A DNA stretch of 64,000 nucleotides from Yersinia proxima (GTDB taxonomy: Bacteria > Pseudomonadota > Gammaproteobacteria > Enterobacterales > Enterobacteriaceae). Shown here one piece after another: positions 55,649 to 64,000 of this stretch. Both the position numbers and the translations under genes were made by a program. Where the stretch lies: NCBI RefSeq assembly GCF_902170785.1, contig NZ_CABHYG010000004.1, positions 682,001-746,000 of the forward strand, given 5' to 3'. Below the pieces are notes generated by a model that had not been told where the DNA came from, did no database searches, and saw nothing but the letters and a program-made list of their open reading frames with translations. The stretch's first letter is position 1. Each line of letters begins with the position of its first letter.

Positions 55649-57226
55649 TTATTCCCACTCAATCGTAGCTGGTGGTTTACCACTGATATCGTAAACCACA
55701 CGAGAAATACCATTGACTTCATTAATGATGCGGTTTGAAACGCGGCCCAGGAAATCGTATGGTAAATGCGCCCAATGTGCTGTCATGAAATCAATAGTTT
55801 CAACCGCACGCAGTGAAACAACCCAGTCATATTTACGACCATCGCCCATCACGCCGACAGAGCGAACCGGCAGGAACACGGTGAAAGCCTGGCTGACTTT
55901 ATTGTACAGGTCTGCTTTATGCAGCTCTTCGATAAAGATAGCATCCGCGCGGCGCAGTAAATCACAATATTCTTTTTTCACTTCACCAAGAACGCGCACG
56001 CCTAAACCAGGGCCTGGGAATGGATGACGATATAGCATGTCGTATGGCAGGCCCAATTCGAGGCCGATTTTACGCACTTCATCTTTAAACAGCTCTTTCA
56101 GAGGTTCAACCAAGCCCAGTTTCATCTCTTTCGGCAAGCCGCCCACATTGTGATGCGATTTAATCACATGCGCTTTGCCGGTGGCAGATGCAGCAGATTC
56201 AATCACGTCTGGGTAGATAGTGCCCTGCGCCAGCCATTTAACTTGTTCTTGTTTACAGGCTTCTTCGTCAAATAACTCAACAAACACACGACCAATGATT
56301 TTACGTTTTGCTTCCGGCTCATCAACACCAGCCAGTGCTGCCAGGAAACGATCTTCAGCAGCAACATGAACAATATTCAGGCCGAATTTATCGCCGAACA
56401 TTTCCAACACCTGATCCGCTTCATTCAAACGCAGCAGGCCGTTATCAACAAACACGCAAGTCAGGCGTTTGCCAATGGCACGATGCAGCAGCATTGCGGT
56501 CACGGATGAGTCAACACCACCAGACAGACCAAGAATCACGTGGTCTTCACCGATTTGCTCACGCAAACGCACGATAGCATCTTCAATAATGGTGGCAGGA
56601 GTCCACAGTGCTTCACAAGCACAGATATCCAGAACAAAGCGCTCCAGCAGGCGTTGACCTTGCTTGGTGTGTGTCACTTCAGGGTGGAACTGCACGCCGT
56701 AAAAACGTTTTTCTTCGTTAGCCATAATGGCAAACGGGCAGGTATCAGTGCTGGCTACGGTGACAAAGTCAGACGGGATTGCGGTAACTTTGTCGCCATG
56801 GCTCATCCAAACATCCAACACCGCTTCACCGGCTGGATTGATGGCATCTTTGATATCACGGATAAGTGCACTATCAGTTTTAATTTCAACCTGCGCATAA
56901 CCGAATTCACGCTGGTTTGAACTTTCTACTTTACCGCCCAATTGCATTGCCATGGTTTGCATGCCATAGCACACACCCAACACAGGCACCCCGGCAGTGA
57001 ACACATAATCAGGCGCACGTGGGCTGTCGTGTTCAGTGGTGCTTTCAGGGCCGCCGGAGAGAATAATGCCGCTGGGGTTAAATTCACGGATCTGGGCTTC
57101 GGTCACGTCCCACGCCCAGAGTTCACAATAGACACCAATCTCACGAACACGGCGCGCCACTAATTGAGTGTATTGCGAGCCGAAATCGAGGATAAGGATG
57201 CGATGTTTATGGATATTTTTTGTCAT
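55649..57226 (-). CDS. guaA: GMP synthase (glutamine-hydrolysing)
   Basis: Converts XMP to GMP with ATP and glutamine, the last step of guanine nucleotide synthesis. The 525-residue protein (E. coli also 525) has a class I glutamine amidotransferase domain with catalytic Cys86 in GVCYGMQTM and His181/Glu183 in QFHPEVTH, a PP-loop ATPase domain with [10 protein letters not shown] near residue 233, and the C-terminal dimerisation domain ending PPATIEWE. It follows guaB by 179 bases on the same strand. Confidence 0.98.
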   Translation of the reverse strand: MTKNIHKHRILILDFGSQYTQLVARRVREIGVYCELWAWDVTEAQIREFNPSGIILSGGPESTTEHDSPRAPDYVFTAGVPVLGVCYGMQTMAMQLGGKVESSNQREFGYAQVEIKTDSALIRDIKDAINPAGEAVLDVWMSHGDKVTAIPSDFVTVASTDTCPFAIMANEEKRFYGVQFHPEVTHTKQGQRLLERFVLDICACEALWTPATIIEDAIVRLREQIGEDHVILGLSGGVDSSVTAMLLHRAIGKRLTCVFVDNGLLRLNEADQVLEMFGDKFGLNIVHVAAEDRFLAALAGVDEPEAKRKIIGRVFVELFDEEACKQEQVKWLAQGTIYPDVIESAASATGKAHVIKSHHNVGGLPKEMKLGLVEPLKELFKDEVRKIGLELGLPYDMLYRHPFPGPGLGVRVLGEVKKEYCDLLRRADAIFIEELHKADLYNKVSQAFTVFLPVRSVGVMGDGRKYDWVVSLRAVETIDFMTAHWAHLPYDFLGRVSNRIINEVNGISRVVYDISGKPPATIEWE

Positions 57227-57405
57227 GTGCGGCGTATTCCACAGAGAAATAAAATTAAATAGTTATCATGATTATTCATAAATAATTCCAGTCGGCGAAG
57301 CCAAGAAGTTGGTTAGCGCCCGCAACACAGCATGCGCAGTTGACACCAAGTCAATGACAATGCGAGCAGCGAGCGATGACCAAATGCCGGTTTAAGCCCC
57401 TGAAA

Positions 57406-58869
57406 TTAGCCCATGCGGTAGTTTGGTGACTCTTTAGTTATAGTCACATCATGGACATGGCTCTCTTGAATACCAGCACCACTGATACGGACAAATTCAG
57501 CTTTGGTGCGCAACTCATTGATAGTGCCGCAGCCGGTCAGCCCCATACATGAACGCAGGCCACCCATTTGTTGATGCACAATCTCTTTCAGCAGACCTTT
57601 GTAGGCCACACGCCCTTCGATACCTTCCGGTACTAATTTATCGGCAGCATTATCGGTTTGGAAATAGCGATCTGAAGAGCCTTTGGACATCGCGCCCAGT
57701 GATCCCATACCACGATAAGATTTGAATGAGCGGCCTTGATACAGTTCGATTTCACCCGGAGACTCTTCAGTCCCTGCCAGCATAGAGCCGACCATGACAC
57801 ATGAAGCACCCGCGGCAATGGCTTTGGCAATATCGCCAGAGAAACGAATACCGCCATCGGCAATAACCGGAATACCAGTACCTTCCAGCGCTTCGACCGC
57901 ATCAGCAATCGCAGTAATCTGTGGCACACCGACACCAGTCACAATACGTGTAGTACAGATTGAACCAGGGCCGATACCCACTTTAACTGCACTCACACCG
58001 GCATCAGCCAGGGCTTTAGCCCCAGCACCTGTTGCGACGTTACCGCCAACGATTTGCAGGTTAGGGTATTTAGCGCGCGTTTCGCGAATGCGTTGTAAAA
58101 CGCCTTCGGAATGACCATGAGATGAGTCGATGAGTAAAACATCAACACCAGCAGCGACCAGAGCATCGATACGCTCTTCATTGCCCGCACCGGCACCGAC
58201 AGCAGCACCCACACGTAGGCGGCCATGCTCGTCTTTACAGGCGTTCGGCTTGCGCTCTGCTTTTTGGAAATCTTTTACGGTAATCATGCCGCGCAGATGG
58301 AAGCTATCGTCAACGACCAAGGCTTTCTCGACACGTTTTTCATGCATTTTTTGCAGCACAACTTCGCGGGCTTCGCCTTCTTTGACCGTCACCAAACGCT
58401 CTTTCGGTGTCATCACCGCAGTCACGGGTTGGTCCAGATCAGTGACAAAGCGAACATCACGGCCGGTAATGATCCCAACCAGCTCGTAATCTTCGGTCAC
58501 TACCGGATAACCGGCGAAACCATTACGGGCGGTCAGTTCTTTAACCTGACGGAGAGTAGTAGTAGGGGTAACAGTCTGTGGCTCAGTTACAACGCCACTT
58601 TCGTGTTTTTTCACGCGGCTGACTTCTTCAGCCTGGCGCTCAATGGACATATTTTTGTGGATGAAACCTAAACCGCCCTCTTGTGCCAGCGCAATGGCCA
58701 GACGAGCTTCGGTTACAGTATCCATTGCTGCGGACAGCATAGGAATATTCAGGCGGATAGTTGCAGTCAGTTGAGTACCAAGTTCTGCCGTATTAGGCAA
58801 GACTGTGGAGTGGGCTGGAACCAGGAGAACGTCGTCAAATGTTAGAGCTTCTTTCGCGATACGTAGCAT
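57406..58869 (-). CDS. guaB: IMP dehydrogenase
   Basis: Oxidises IMP to XMP with NAD+, the committed step to GMP. The 487-residue TIM-barrel enzyme carries a CBS pair (about 93-205), the catalytic loop with the active cysteine [20 protein letters not shown] near residue 305, and the flap motif with [17 protein letters not shown]. It ends SPNYRMG, as in E. coli. ATG 58869 matches the family start; a TTG two codons upstream is rejected. First gene of guaBA, divergent from xseA. Confidence 0.98.
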   Translation of the reverse strand: MLRIAKEALTFDDVLLVPAHSTVLPNTAELGTQLTATIRLNIPMLSAAMDTVTEARLAIALAQEGGLGFIHKNMSIERQAEEVSRVKKHESGVVTEPQTVTPTTTLRQVKELTARNGFAGYPVVTEDYELVGIITGRDVRFVTDLDQPVTAVMTPKERLVTVKEGEAREVVLQKMHEKRVEKALVVDDSFHLRGMITVKDFQKAERKPNACKDEHGRLRVGAAVGAGAGNEERIDALVAAGVDVLLIDSSHGHSEGVLQRIRETRAKYPNLQIVGGNVATGAGAKALADAGVSAVKVGIGPGSICTTRIVTGVGVPQITAIADAVEALEGTGIPVIADGGIRFSGDIAKAIAAGASCVMVGSMLAGTEESPGEIELYQGRSFKSYRGMGSLGAMSKGSSDRYFQTDNAADKLVPEGIEGRVAYKGLLKEIVHQQMGGLRSCMGLTGCGTINELRTKAEFVRISGAGIQESHVHDVTITKESPNYRMG

Positions 58870-58919
58870 GGGCAATATCTCACCAAGGTGAATGTAAAAA
58901 GATAAAATATTGCCGTGGC

Positions 58920-58945
58920 ATTATACAGAGCGTAATCGGTTGCCT
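58920..58945 (-). promoter_or_regulatory. guaB promoter with candidate PurR box
   Basis: On the minus strand TATAAT (58925-58920) is a consensus -10; no good -35 is seen. GCGTAATCGGTTGCCT (58930-58945 on the plus strand) agrees with 11 of 16 positions of the PurR operator ACGCAAACGTTTGCGT and lies where PurR acts at E. coli guaB. Match by eye. Confidence 0.45.
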
Positions 58946-59037
58946 CCAGCACTTTCTCACTATTTTTCTTGCCAAGCGGTTTGAGGCAGGTAATATCGAT
59001 CAATTAAGTGCTTGTTTTAAAATTTGAACCAGGTCAC

Positions 59038-60414
59038 ATGTCACAATCTTCCGCGTCATCAATTTTTACCGTCAGCCGCCTTAATCAGACGGTGCGACAA
59101 CTGCTGGAAATGGAAATGGGCCAAATTTGGCTCACTGCCGAGATTTCCAATTTCTCTCAGCCTTCGTCGGGTCACTGGTATTTCACCTTAAAAGACGATC
59201 GGGCGCAGGTGCGCTGCGCGATGTTTCGTAACACCAATCGTCGCACCACTTTTCGCCCACAAAATGGCCAACAAGTGTTGGTTAGAGCATCGATTACCCT
59301 GTATGAACCGCGTGGTGACTACCAATTAATTGCCGAAAGTATGCAACCTGCCGGCGACGGATTGTTGCAACAGCAATTTGAACAGCTTAAACAGCAACTG
59401 GCCGCTGAAGGGCTTTTCGACCAAAGCCACAAGCAACCTCTGCCCAGTCCAGCCAAACAGGTAGGGGTGATAACCTCATCCAGTGGTGCTGCTCTGCACG
59501 ATGTTTTACAAGTTTTGCAACGCCGCGATCCTTCACTTCCGGTTATTATTTACCCGACAGCAGTACAAGGTGCTGATGCCCCATTGCAGATAGTCCGAGC
59601 CATTCAACTGGCTAATCTGCGGGGTGAATGTGATGTATTGATTGTCGGGCGAGGTGGTGGCTCCCTGGAGGACTTGTGGAGTTTCAATGACGAACGGGTT
59701 GCCCGCGCTATTTTTAACAGCCGGATTCCCATTGTCAGTGCGGTCGGCCATGAAACTGATGTCACTATCGCGGATTTTGTCGCCGATTTACGCGCCCCGA
59801 CCCCTTCCGCCGCCGCCGAGCTGGTTAGCCGCAACCAAATAGAGTTGGTCCGGCAAATTCAGGGGCAGCAGCAGCGCATGGAAATGGCGATGGATTATTA
59901 TCTGGCGCAGCGCAGCCAGCAATTCACCCGCCTTGAGCATCGGCTGCAACAGCAACATCCACATTTGCGATTGGCACGTCAGCAAACACTGCTGTTGAAG
60001 TTACAGCGCCGCCTGGAAGATAGCGCGCAAAACCAAATTCGCCTATTAGGTCGGCGCACTGAGCGGCTGCAACAACGGCTGGTTCAAGCCCAACCACAAG
60101 GGCAGATCCACCGTTATAATCAGAAAGTGCAACAACAAGAATACCGTTTGCGTCAGGCATTAGAGCGCCAGTTAAATGGCTATCGTCAGCGTTTTGGCAT
60201 CGCCTGTTCACAATTGGAAGCGGTCAGCCCATTGGCGACACTAGCCCGTGGCTACAGCGTAACGCAGACCCCCGAGGGCAGCTTACTCAAAACCACAAAG
60301 CAAGTGCATACCGGCGACAAGCTAACTACCCGACTGCAAGATGGCTGGGTGGAAAGCGAAATTACTCAAATCAAAGTGGCAAAAAAGCCCCGTCAGCGTA
60401 AAGCCGCTAACTAA
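59038..60414 (+). CDS. xseA: Exodeoxyribonuclease VII large subunit
   Basis: Catalytic subunit that degrades single-stranded DNA together with XseB. The 458-residue protein has an N-terminal OB-fold ([34 protein letters not shown]), the nuclease domain (about 130-300) with [31 protein letters not shown] and [17 protein letters not shown], a long glutamine/arginine-rich coiled coil (about 270-390), and a C-terminal segment [16 protein letters not shown]. The ATG at 59038 matches E. coli; the longer frame from 59008 has no support. Confidence 0.96.
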   Translation: MSQSSASSIFTVSRLNQTVRQLLEMEMGQIWLTAEISNFSQPSSGHWYFTLKDDRAQVRCAMFRNTNRRTTFRPQNGQQVLVRASITLYEPRGDYQLIAESMQPAGDGLLQQQFEQLKQQLAAEGLFDQSHKQPLPSPAKQVGVITSSSGAALHDVLQVLQRRDPSLPVIIYPTAVQGADAPLQIVRAIQLANLRGECDVLIVGRGGGSLEDLWSFNDERVARAIFNSRIPIVSAVGHETDVTIADFVADLRAPTPSAAAELVSRNQIELVRQIQGQQQRMEMAMDYYLAQRSQQFTRLEHRLQQQHPHLRLARQQTLLLKLQRRLEDSAQNQIRLLGRRTERLQQRLVQAQPQGQIHRYNQKVQQQEYRLRQALERQLNGYRQRFGIACSQLEAVSPLATLARGYSVTQTPEGSLLKTTKQVHTGDKLTTRLQDGWVESEITQIKVAKKPRQRKAAN

Positions 60415-60457
60415 GTGCCGTTATTATTGCTACAGCCAATAGATCTGCCGATTGGTA

Positions 60458-60682
60458 TTAGGCCATCGGCAGATAACTAAAACGAACGCGGCTTTTTGAA
60501 ATCAGCCCATGCCCATTCTGGCAAAAATAATCAACAGCTCCACACGCTTTCAATACTTGTAGCGGTTGAGCGCAGTCAGGGCATTCAGCCTGTTGCTGAT
60601 AGCTACCATGGCAGTTAGAGCAATGAAAGTGGCCACTCACTTCCGTCATTTTTTTCTGACAAACCGGACATAGCGCATCCAT
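60458..60682 (-). CDS. yfgJ: Zinc-ribbon protein YfgJ
   Basis: A 74-residue protein with cysteine pairs CPVC, CSNC, CPDC and a fourth site CGAVDYFCQNGHG, spaced as two small zinc ribbons. The segment PLQVLKACGAVDYFCQNGHG is almost identical to E. coli YfgJ (71 aa). Its function is unknown. It lies between xseA and der as in E. coli, 27 bases downstream of the carrier gene with which it may be co-transcribed. AGGTGGAGA precedes the ATG. Confidence 0.88.
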   Translation of the reverse strand: MDALCPVCQKKMTEVSGHFHCSNCHGSYQQQAECPDCAQPLQVLKACGAVDYFCQNGHGLISKSRVRFSYLPMA

Positions 60683-60709
60683 AAATTATCTCCACCTGTT
60701 AATGAAAAC

Positions 60710-61666
60710 TTACATCACACCCAGTGCTCGCAAAAAGTAAATCCCTAGCGCAGTAGTGAAAAATGAGCCGACAGTCGTTATCGCGATGATATTTGCGGCC
60801 AGCGTAGCATTTCCTCCCATCGCGCGGGTCATGACATAACTGCCTGCGGCAGTTGGGGTCGCAGAAAATAGAAAAATAATACCTAAGGTTGCACCACGGA
60901 ACCCCATCAGCAAGCCGCCCAAGGTCATCAATGTTGGCACGATGAATAGTTTTGCCACCGAGGATAATGCCGCCACATTAGAAGAGCGGAACATCGCATG
61001 CCAATCAAGGCTCGCGCCGGTGCAGAGTAATGCCAATGGCAGTGCCAATGCTGAGATATAGCTACCAGTCTGGACAATCACCTGGGGAATAGGTAACCGG
61101 GTTTGAGCATAAGCTAAACCGCATACCAGACCAATAATCAATGGGTTAGTCACAATACTTCGCAGCAGTGCCACTTTACTGATTTTACCACCCTGCCCAC
61201 TCTGTAAGCTGCGGGTCAGGGTTATCACTGACAGCATATTAAAAAGTATCACCGTTACCGTCAGGTACATCGACCCCAGCGCAACCCCTTCATTGCCATA
61301 GGCTGTCATCGCAAACGCCAAACCAACAATCGCGGTATTGGCTCTGAAACCGCCCTGCACAAACACACCACGCTCTCGCGGATCTTTTACCAGCCACTTG
61401 GCGGCAATCTCAAGCAGCAGGAATGTCAGTAAAGTACCGACTGCACCATAGATAACCAAGGGCAAGTTATCCAGTAAGCTGACGTGATTGGTGGCAACAC
61501 TGAAAAACAACAGGCAAGGCAACGCCAGATTAAACACCACACGGGTCGCGCCATCGCAGAACCGATCATCCATCAGGCCACAGCGCCGTAATAAGACGCC
61601 AATTAACATCATCAATAAGTTGGGTACTGTGACACTAAATGCAAAACTCCAGGTTTCCCAAGACAT
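60710..61666 (-). CDS. AEC-family transporter (auxin efflux carrier-like)
   Basis: An inner-membrane carrier of 318 residues with about ten membrane segments. The AEC pattern is visible: VPNLLMMLIGVLLRRCGLMDD at the start (shown family N-terminus), FNLALPCLLF, GFRANTAIVGLAF in the middle, NPLIIGLVCGLA and, near the end, FSATPTAAGSYVMTRAMGGN. Such carriers export small organic anions such as malate or malonate; the substrate here cannot be told. It is inserted between yfgJ and der relative to the E. coli order. Confidence 0.88.
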   Translation of the reverse strand: MSWETWSFAFSVTVPNLLMMLIGVLLRRCGLMDDRFCDGATRVVFNLALPCLLFFSVATNHVSLLDNLPLVIYGAVGTLLTFLLLEIAAKWLVKDPRERGVFVQGGFRANTAIVGLAFAMTAYGNEGVALGSMYLTVTVILFNMLSVITLTRSLQSGQGGKISKVALLRSIVTNPLIIGLVCGLAYAQTRLPIPQVIVQTGSYISALALPLALLCTGASLDWHAMFRSSNVAALSSVAKLFIVPTLMTLGGLLMGFRGATLGIIFLFSATPTAAGSYVMTRAMGGNATLAANIIAITTVGSFFTTALGIYFLRALGVM

Positions 61667-61754
61667 GGCTGATGTTCAACTCCTTTTGTTTACCGTCAAG
61701 TGGCCCAACATGTGGATTGCTACAGCTATTCGTTGATAACTCATGCGTCAAAAA

Positions 61755-61783
61755 TGCAAAAAGCGCGGAATGCCCGCGCTTTG
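61755..61783 (-). terminator. Rho-independent terminator after der
   Basis: AAAGCGCGG and CCGCGCTTT form a 9-bp stem with a 5-base loop; on the minus strand it is followed by TTGCATTTTTG. It starts 7 bases after the der stop. Confidence 0.85.
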
Positions 61784-61789
61784 CTGATA

Positions 61790-63274
61790 TTACTTACTTT
61801 TTTTTAAGTGCGACATCAAACGTTTACGTTTGCGCATCTGATTTGGCGTCAGAGTATTGCGCTTACCCGCAAACGGGTTCTCGCCCTCTTTAAACTGGAT
61901 ACGAATAGGTGTACCCATAACTTTTAATGAACGACGGAAGTAATTCATCAAGTAGCGTTTATAAGAATCCGACAGATCAGTAACCTGGTTGCCGTGAATA
62001 ACCACGATCGGCGGGTTATAACCACCGGCGTGAGCATATTTCAGCTTCACACGACGACCGCGAACTAACGGAGGCTGATGATCTTCTTCTGCCATTTGCA
62101 TAATGCGGGTCAGTAAGGAAGTGCCCACTCGTTTGGTTGAACAGTCATACGCTTCCTGAATGGATTCAAACAGGTTACCGACGCCGCTACCATGCAGTGC
62201 AGAGATAAAGTGAATGCGGGCAAAATCGACAAAGCCAAGGCGCAGGTCTAGCATATCTTTAACCTGAGCACGGGCTTCTTCTGACATGCCATCCCATTTA
62301 TTGACCGCAATGACAAGTGAGCGCCCACTATTGAGAATAAAGCCTAACAGAGACAAATCCTGATCAGAAATACCATCACGGGCATCAATAACCAACAGCA
62401 CAACGTTGGAATCTTCAATAGCCTGCAAGGTTTTAATAACTGAGAATTTCTCAACCGCTTCAGTGATTTTGCCGCGTTTACGCACACCTGCGGTATCAAT
62501 CAGAATATATTCACGTTCATCACGGGTCATTGGAATATAAATGCTGTCACGCGTGGTGCCCGGCATATCATAAACCACCACACGATCTTCGCCGAGGATA
62601 CGGTTAGTTAGTGTGGACTTACCTACGTTAGGACGCCCAACGATAGCCAATTTGATTGGCAAACTCAGTGGATCAAAATCATCCTCTTCGTCTGCTGGAA
62701 TTTCATCTTCGTCAGCTTCTTGCGCCGCCCAATAAGCCGCGTTAGCTTCTTCGTCTGTCAGCTCAGCTTCAGGTTCTTCGGCATCCATGTAAGGCGCCAT
62801 GACATCTTCAATCAGCTGAGTAACACCACGGCCGTGAGAAGCTGCGATCGCATGAACTTCACCCAAGCCTAATGAATAGAAATCAGCTGTAGCGGTATCT
62901 GGATCAATACCGTCAGTTTTGTTGGCAACCAGGAAAGTGGCTTTTTCACGGCTGCGCAGATGTTGAGCAATACCCTGATCCGCAGGCATAAGCCCGGCGC
63001 GCGCATCGACCATAAACAAGACGATATCAGCTTCTTCAATCGCCAGTAACGATTGGCCAGCCATCTTGGTTTCTACACCATCTTCTGTGCCATCAATACC
63101 TCCGGTATCGATAACAATAAACTCATGACCCTCGACCTCGGCACGACCATATTTACGGTCACGCGTTAGCCCGGGAAAATCCGCAACTAACGCATCACGG
63201 GTGTGCGTTAAGCGGTTAAATAAAGTGGATTTACCCACATTCGGGCGCCCGACCAGCGCGATGACAGGTATCAT
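61790..63274 (-). CDS. der: Ribosome-assembly GTPase Der (EngA)
   Basis: Essential GTPase for maturation of the 50S ribosomal subunit. The 494-residue protein has two tandem G domains, with P-loops [14 protein letters not shown] near residue 8 and [14 protein letters not shown] near residue 214, switch/G3 motifs DTGGIDG and [14 protein letters not shown] and NKWDG G4 motifs, an acidic linker between them ([16 protein letters not shown]), and the C-terminal KH-like domain ending [16 protein letters not shown]. coli Der is 490 aa. It lies downstream of bamB. Confidence 0.97.
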   Translation of the reverse strand: MIPVIALVGRPNVGKSTLFNRLTHTRDALVADFPGLTRDRKYGRAEVEGHEFIVIDTGGIDGTEDGVETKMAGQSLLAIEEADIVLFMVDARAGLMPADQGIAQHLRSREKATFLVANKTDGIDPDTATADFYSLGLGEVHAIAASHGRGVTQLIEDVMAPYMDAEEPEAELTDEEANAAYWAAQEADEDEIPADEEDDFDPLSLPIKLAIVGRPNVGKSTLTNRILGEDRVVVYDMPGTTRDSIYIPMTRDEREYILIDTAGVRKRGKITEAVEKFSVIKTLQAIEDSNVVLLVIDARDGISDQDLSLLGFILNSGRSLVIAVNKWDGMSEEARAQVKDMLDLRLGFVDFARIHFISALHGSGVGNLFESIQEAYDCSTKRVGTSLLTRIMQMAEEDHQPPLVRGRRVKLKYAHAGGYNPPIVVIHGNQVTDLSDSYKRYLMNYFRRSLKVMGTPIRIQFKEGENPFAGKRNTLTPNQMRKRKRLMSHLKKSK

Positions 63275-63353
63275 TGTTGGAGCCTCATTACTTAATTTTC
63301 AAAGCGTTACAGCACTGTACCGAACGTTCAACAGCGCAGTTTTTAGAAGACAA

Positions 63354-63377
63354 ACGGCCCCTGAATATCAGGAGCCG
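63354..63377 (-). terminator. Hairpin between bamB and der
   Basis: CGGCCCCTGA and TCAGGAGCCG pair with one G-U over 10 bp and a 4-base loop; on the minus strand it is followed by TTTGTC. It may attenuate transcription from bamB into der. The T tract is short. Confidence 0.5.
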
Positions 63378-63473
63378 CTTTGAACCCTTCCTCCTTGAAG
63401 TTGCAGCGGTGTTACTTACTGCAACGCCAGTGGCTTGGGTATTAACCTGTCAGACAGGCATTTTAAATAAGGA

Positions 63474-64000
63474 TTAACGGGTGAACGCGTATACCGTGCC
63501 GCCTCTTGCCTGCACCAGCAACTTATCGCTGGCAACCACAGGCGCACTCAGGAAACCGGAGCTATCTACGCTCTGCTGAGCAACAAAACGACCATCAGTG
63601 GTATTCACCCAGTGCAGATAACCTTCAGCATCACCTACAACCAGATAACCATTATACATCACAGGAGCCGTCAAGTTACGATGTAATAAATCGCTTTGAC
63701 TCCAAAGGGTTACGCCACCATCGGCTTTCAGCGCAACAATGCGGTCATTCTGATCGACCAGATAAATATTGCCGCCATCAACAATGATGTCATTGACTGA
63801 ACCCATTTCACGCTTCCACAGAATCTGACCAGAGCGCAGATCCAGTGCAGTCAGGTTGCCGTTGTATGCCAGAGCATAAACAACACCATCTACAACAACA
63901 GGTGTGGTATCAACATCATTCAGGCGATCAATTTCAGTCGTCCCAGTCACTTGAGAGATACGCTGTTGCCAGATCAACTGACCTTGCTCCAGCATCACAG
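63474..64000 (-). CDS. bamB: Outer-membrane assembly lipoprotein BamB, C-terminal part (partial)
   Basis: The frame runs off the right edge; about 175 C-terminal residues are present. They show the beta-propeller repeats of BamB, for example VDGVVYALAYNGNLTALDLRSG, DGGNIYLVDQNDRIVALKAD and NGYLVVGDAEGYLHWVNTTD (each a blade), and end VQARGGTVYAFTR. BamB helps BamA insert barrel proteins in the outer membrane. The order bamB-der is that of E. coli. Confidence 0.93.
   Translation of the reverse strand, partial: VMLEQGQLIWQQRISQVTGTTEIDRLNDVDTTPVVVDGVVYALAYNGNLTALDLRSGQILWKREMGSVNDIIVDGGNIYLVDQNDRIVALKADGGVTLWSQSDLLHRNLTAPVMYNGYLVVGDAEGYLHWVNTTDGRFVAQQSVDSSGFLSAPVVASDKLLVQARGGTVYAFTR

Overview
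The window reads as chromosomal DNA of a Yersinia species (an environmental or enterocolitica-like lineage rather than something I can name). Nearly every housekeeping protein is close to its Escherichia coli counterpart, and the order of several blocks is enterobacterial: purN, ppk-ppx-yfgG, mdtABCD-baeSR-yegP-yegQ-cyaR-yegS, srlAEBD-gutM-srlR-gutQ, guaBA-xseA-yfgJ-der-bamB. The intergenic spaces are full of 127-bp ERIC elements and their shortened or broken forms, which is typical of yersiniae. No tRNA, rRNA, IS transposase, prophage or CRISPR array was found.

Layout. 1-720: end of purN and speG. 784-9357: phosphate metabolism, with a minus-strand pstCAB set encoding unusually large permeases, divergent from ppk-ppx; a candidate Pho box lies between them. 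9358-16354: ERIC repeats, yfgG, mgtE, the diguanylate cyclase gene dgcE and the Hsp70-like gene yegD. 16355-24316: a chaperone-usher fimbrial cluster flanked by inverted copies of a hairpin-rich non-coding element; its right part is a second adhesin plus a chaperone relic that lacks its first domain. 24501-35767: MdtABC(D) multidrug efflux and its BaeSR two-component system, with an ERIC element supplying the start codon of mdtD. 35846-41016: yegP, an inserted hipA-hipB toxin-antitoxin pair with three evenly spaced operators, trhP (yegQ), the small RNA CyaR and the lipid kinase yegS. 41182-46520: the complete sorbitol PTS operon with operator and CRP site. 46521-49786: tandem ERICs, an Ivy-type lysozyme inhibitor, an unrecognised gene, thiD with a TPP riboswitch, and a decayed acetyltransferase-like gene. 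49817-53233: a three-subunit periplasmic gluconate 2-dehydrogenase. 53529-55397: an AT-rich gene for a probable secreted beta-gamma-crystallin/lectin-like protein. 55649-64000: guaA, guaB, xseA, yfgJ, an AEC-type carrier, der and the C-terminal part of bamB.

How parts work together. Pst transport with Ppk and Ppx couples phosphate uptake to polyphosphate storage. BaeSR is expected to drive mdtABC. CRP-type sites appear before cyaR, the srl operon and in the region upstream of the gluconate dehydrogenase genes, suggesting shared catabolite control. The most unusual material is the 75-bp four-hairpin module that interrupts one ERIC copy and recurs beside the fimbrial cluster with compensatory stem changes, the exact 41-bp spacing of the hip operators, and the secreted crystallin-like protein.
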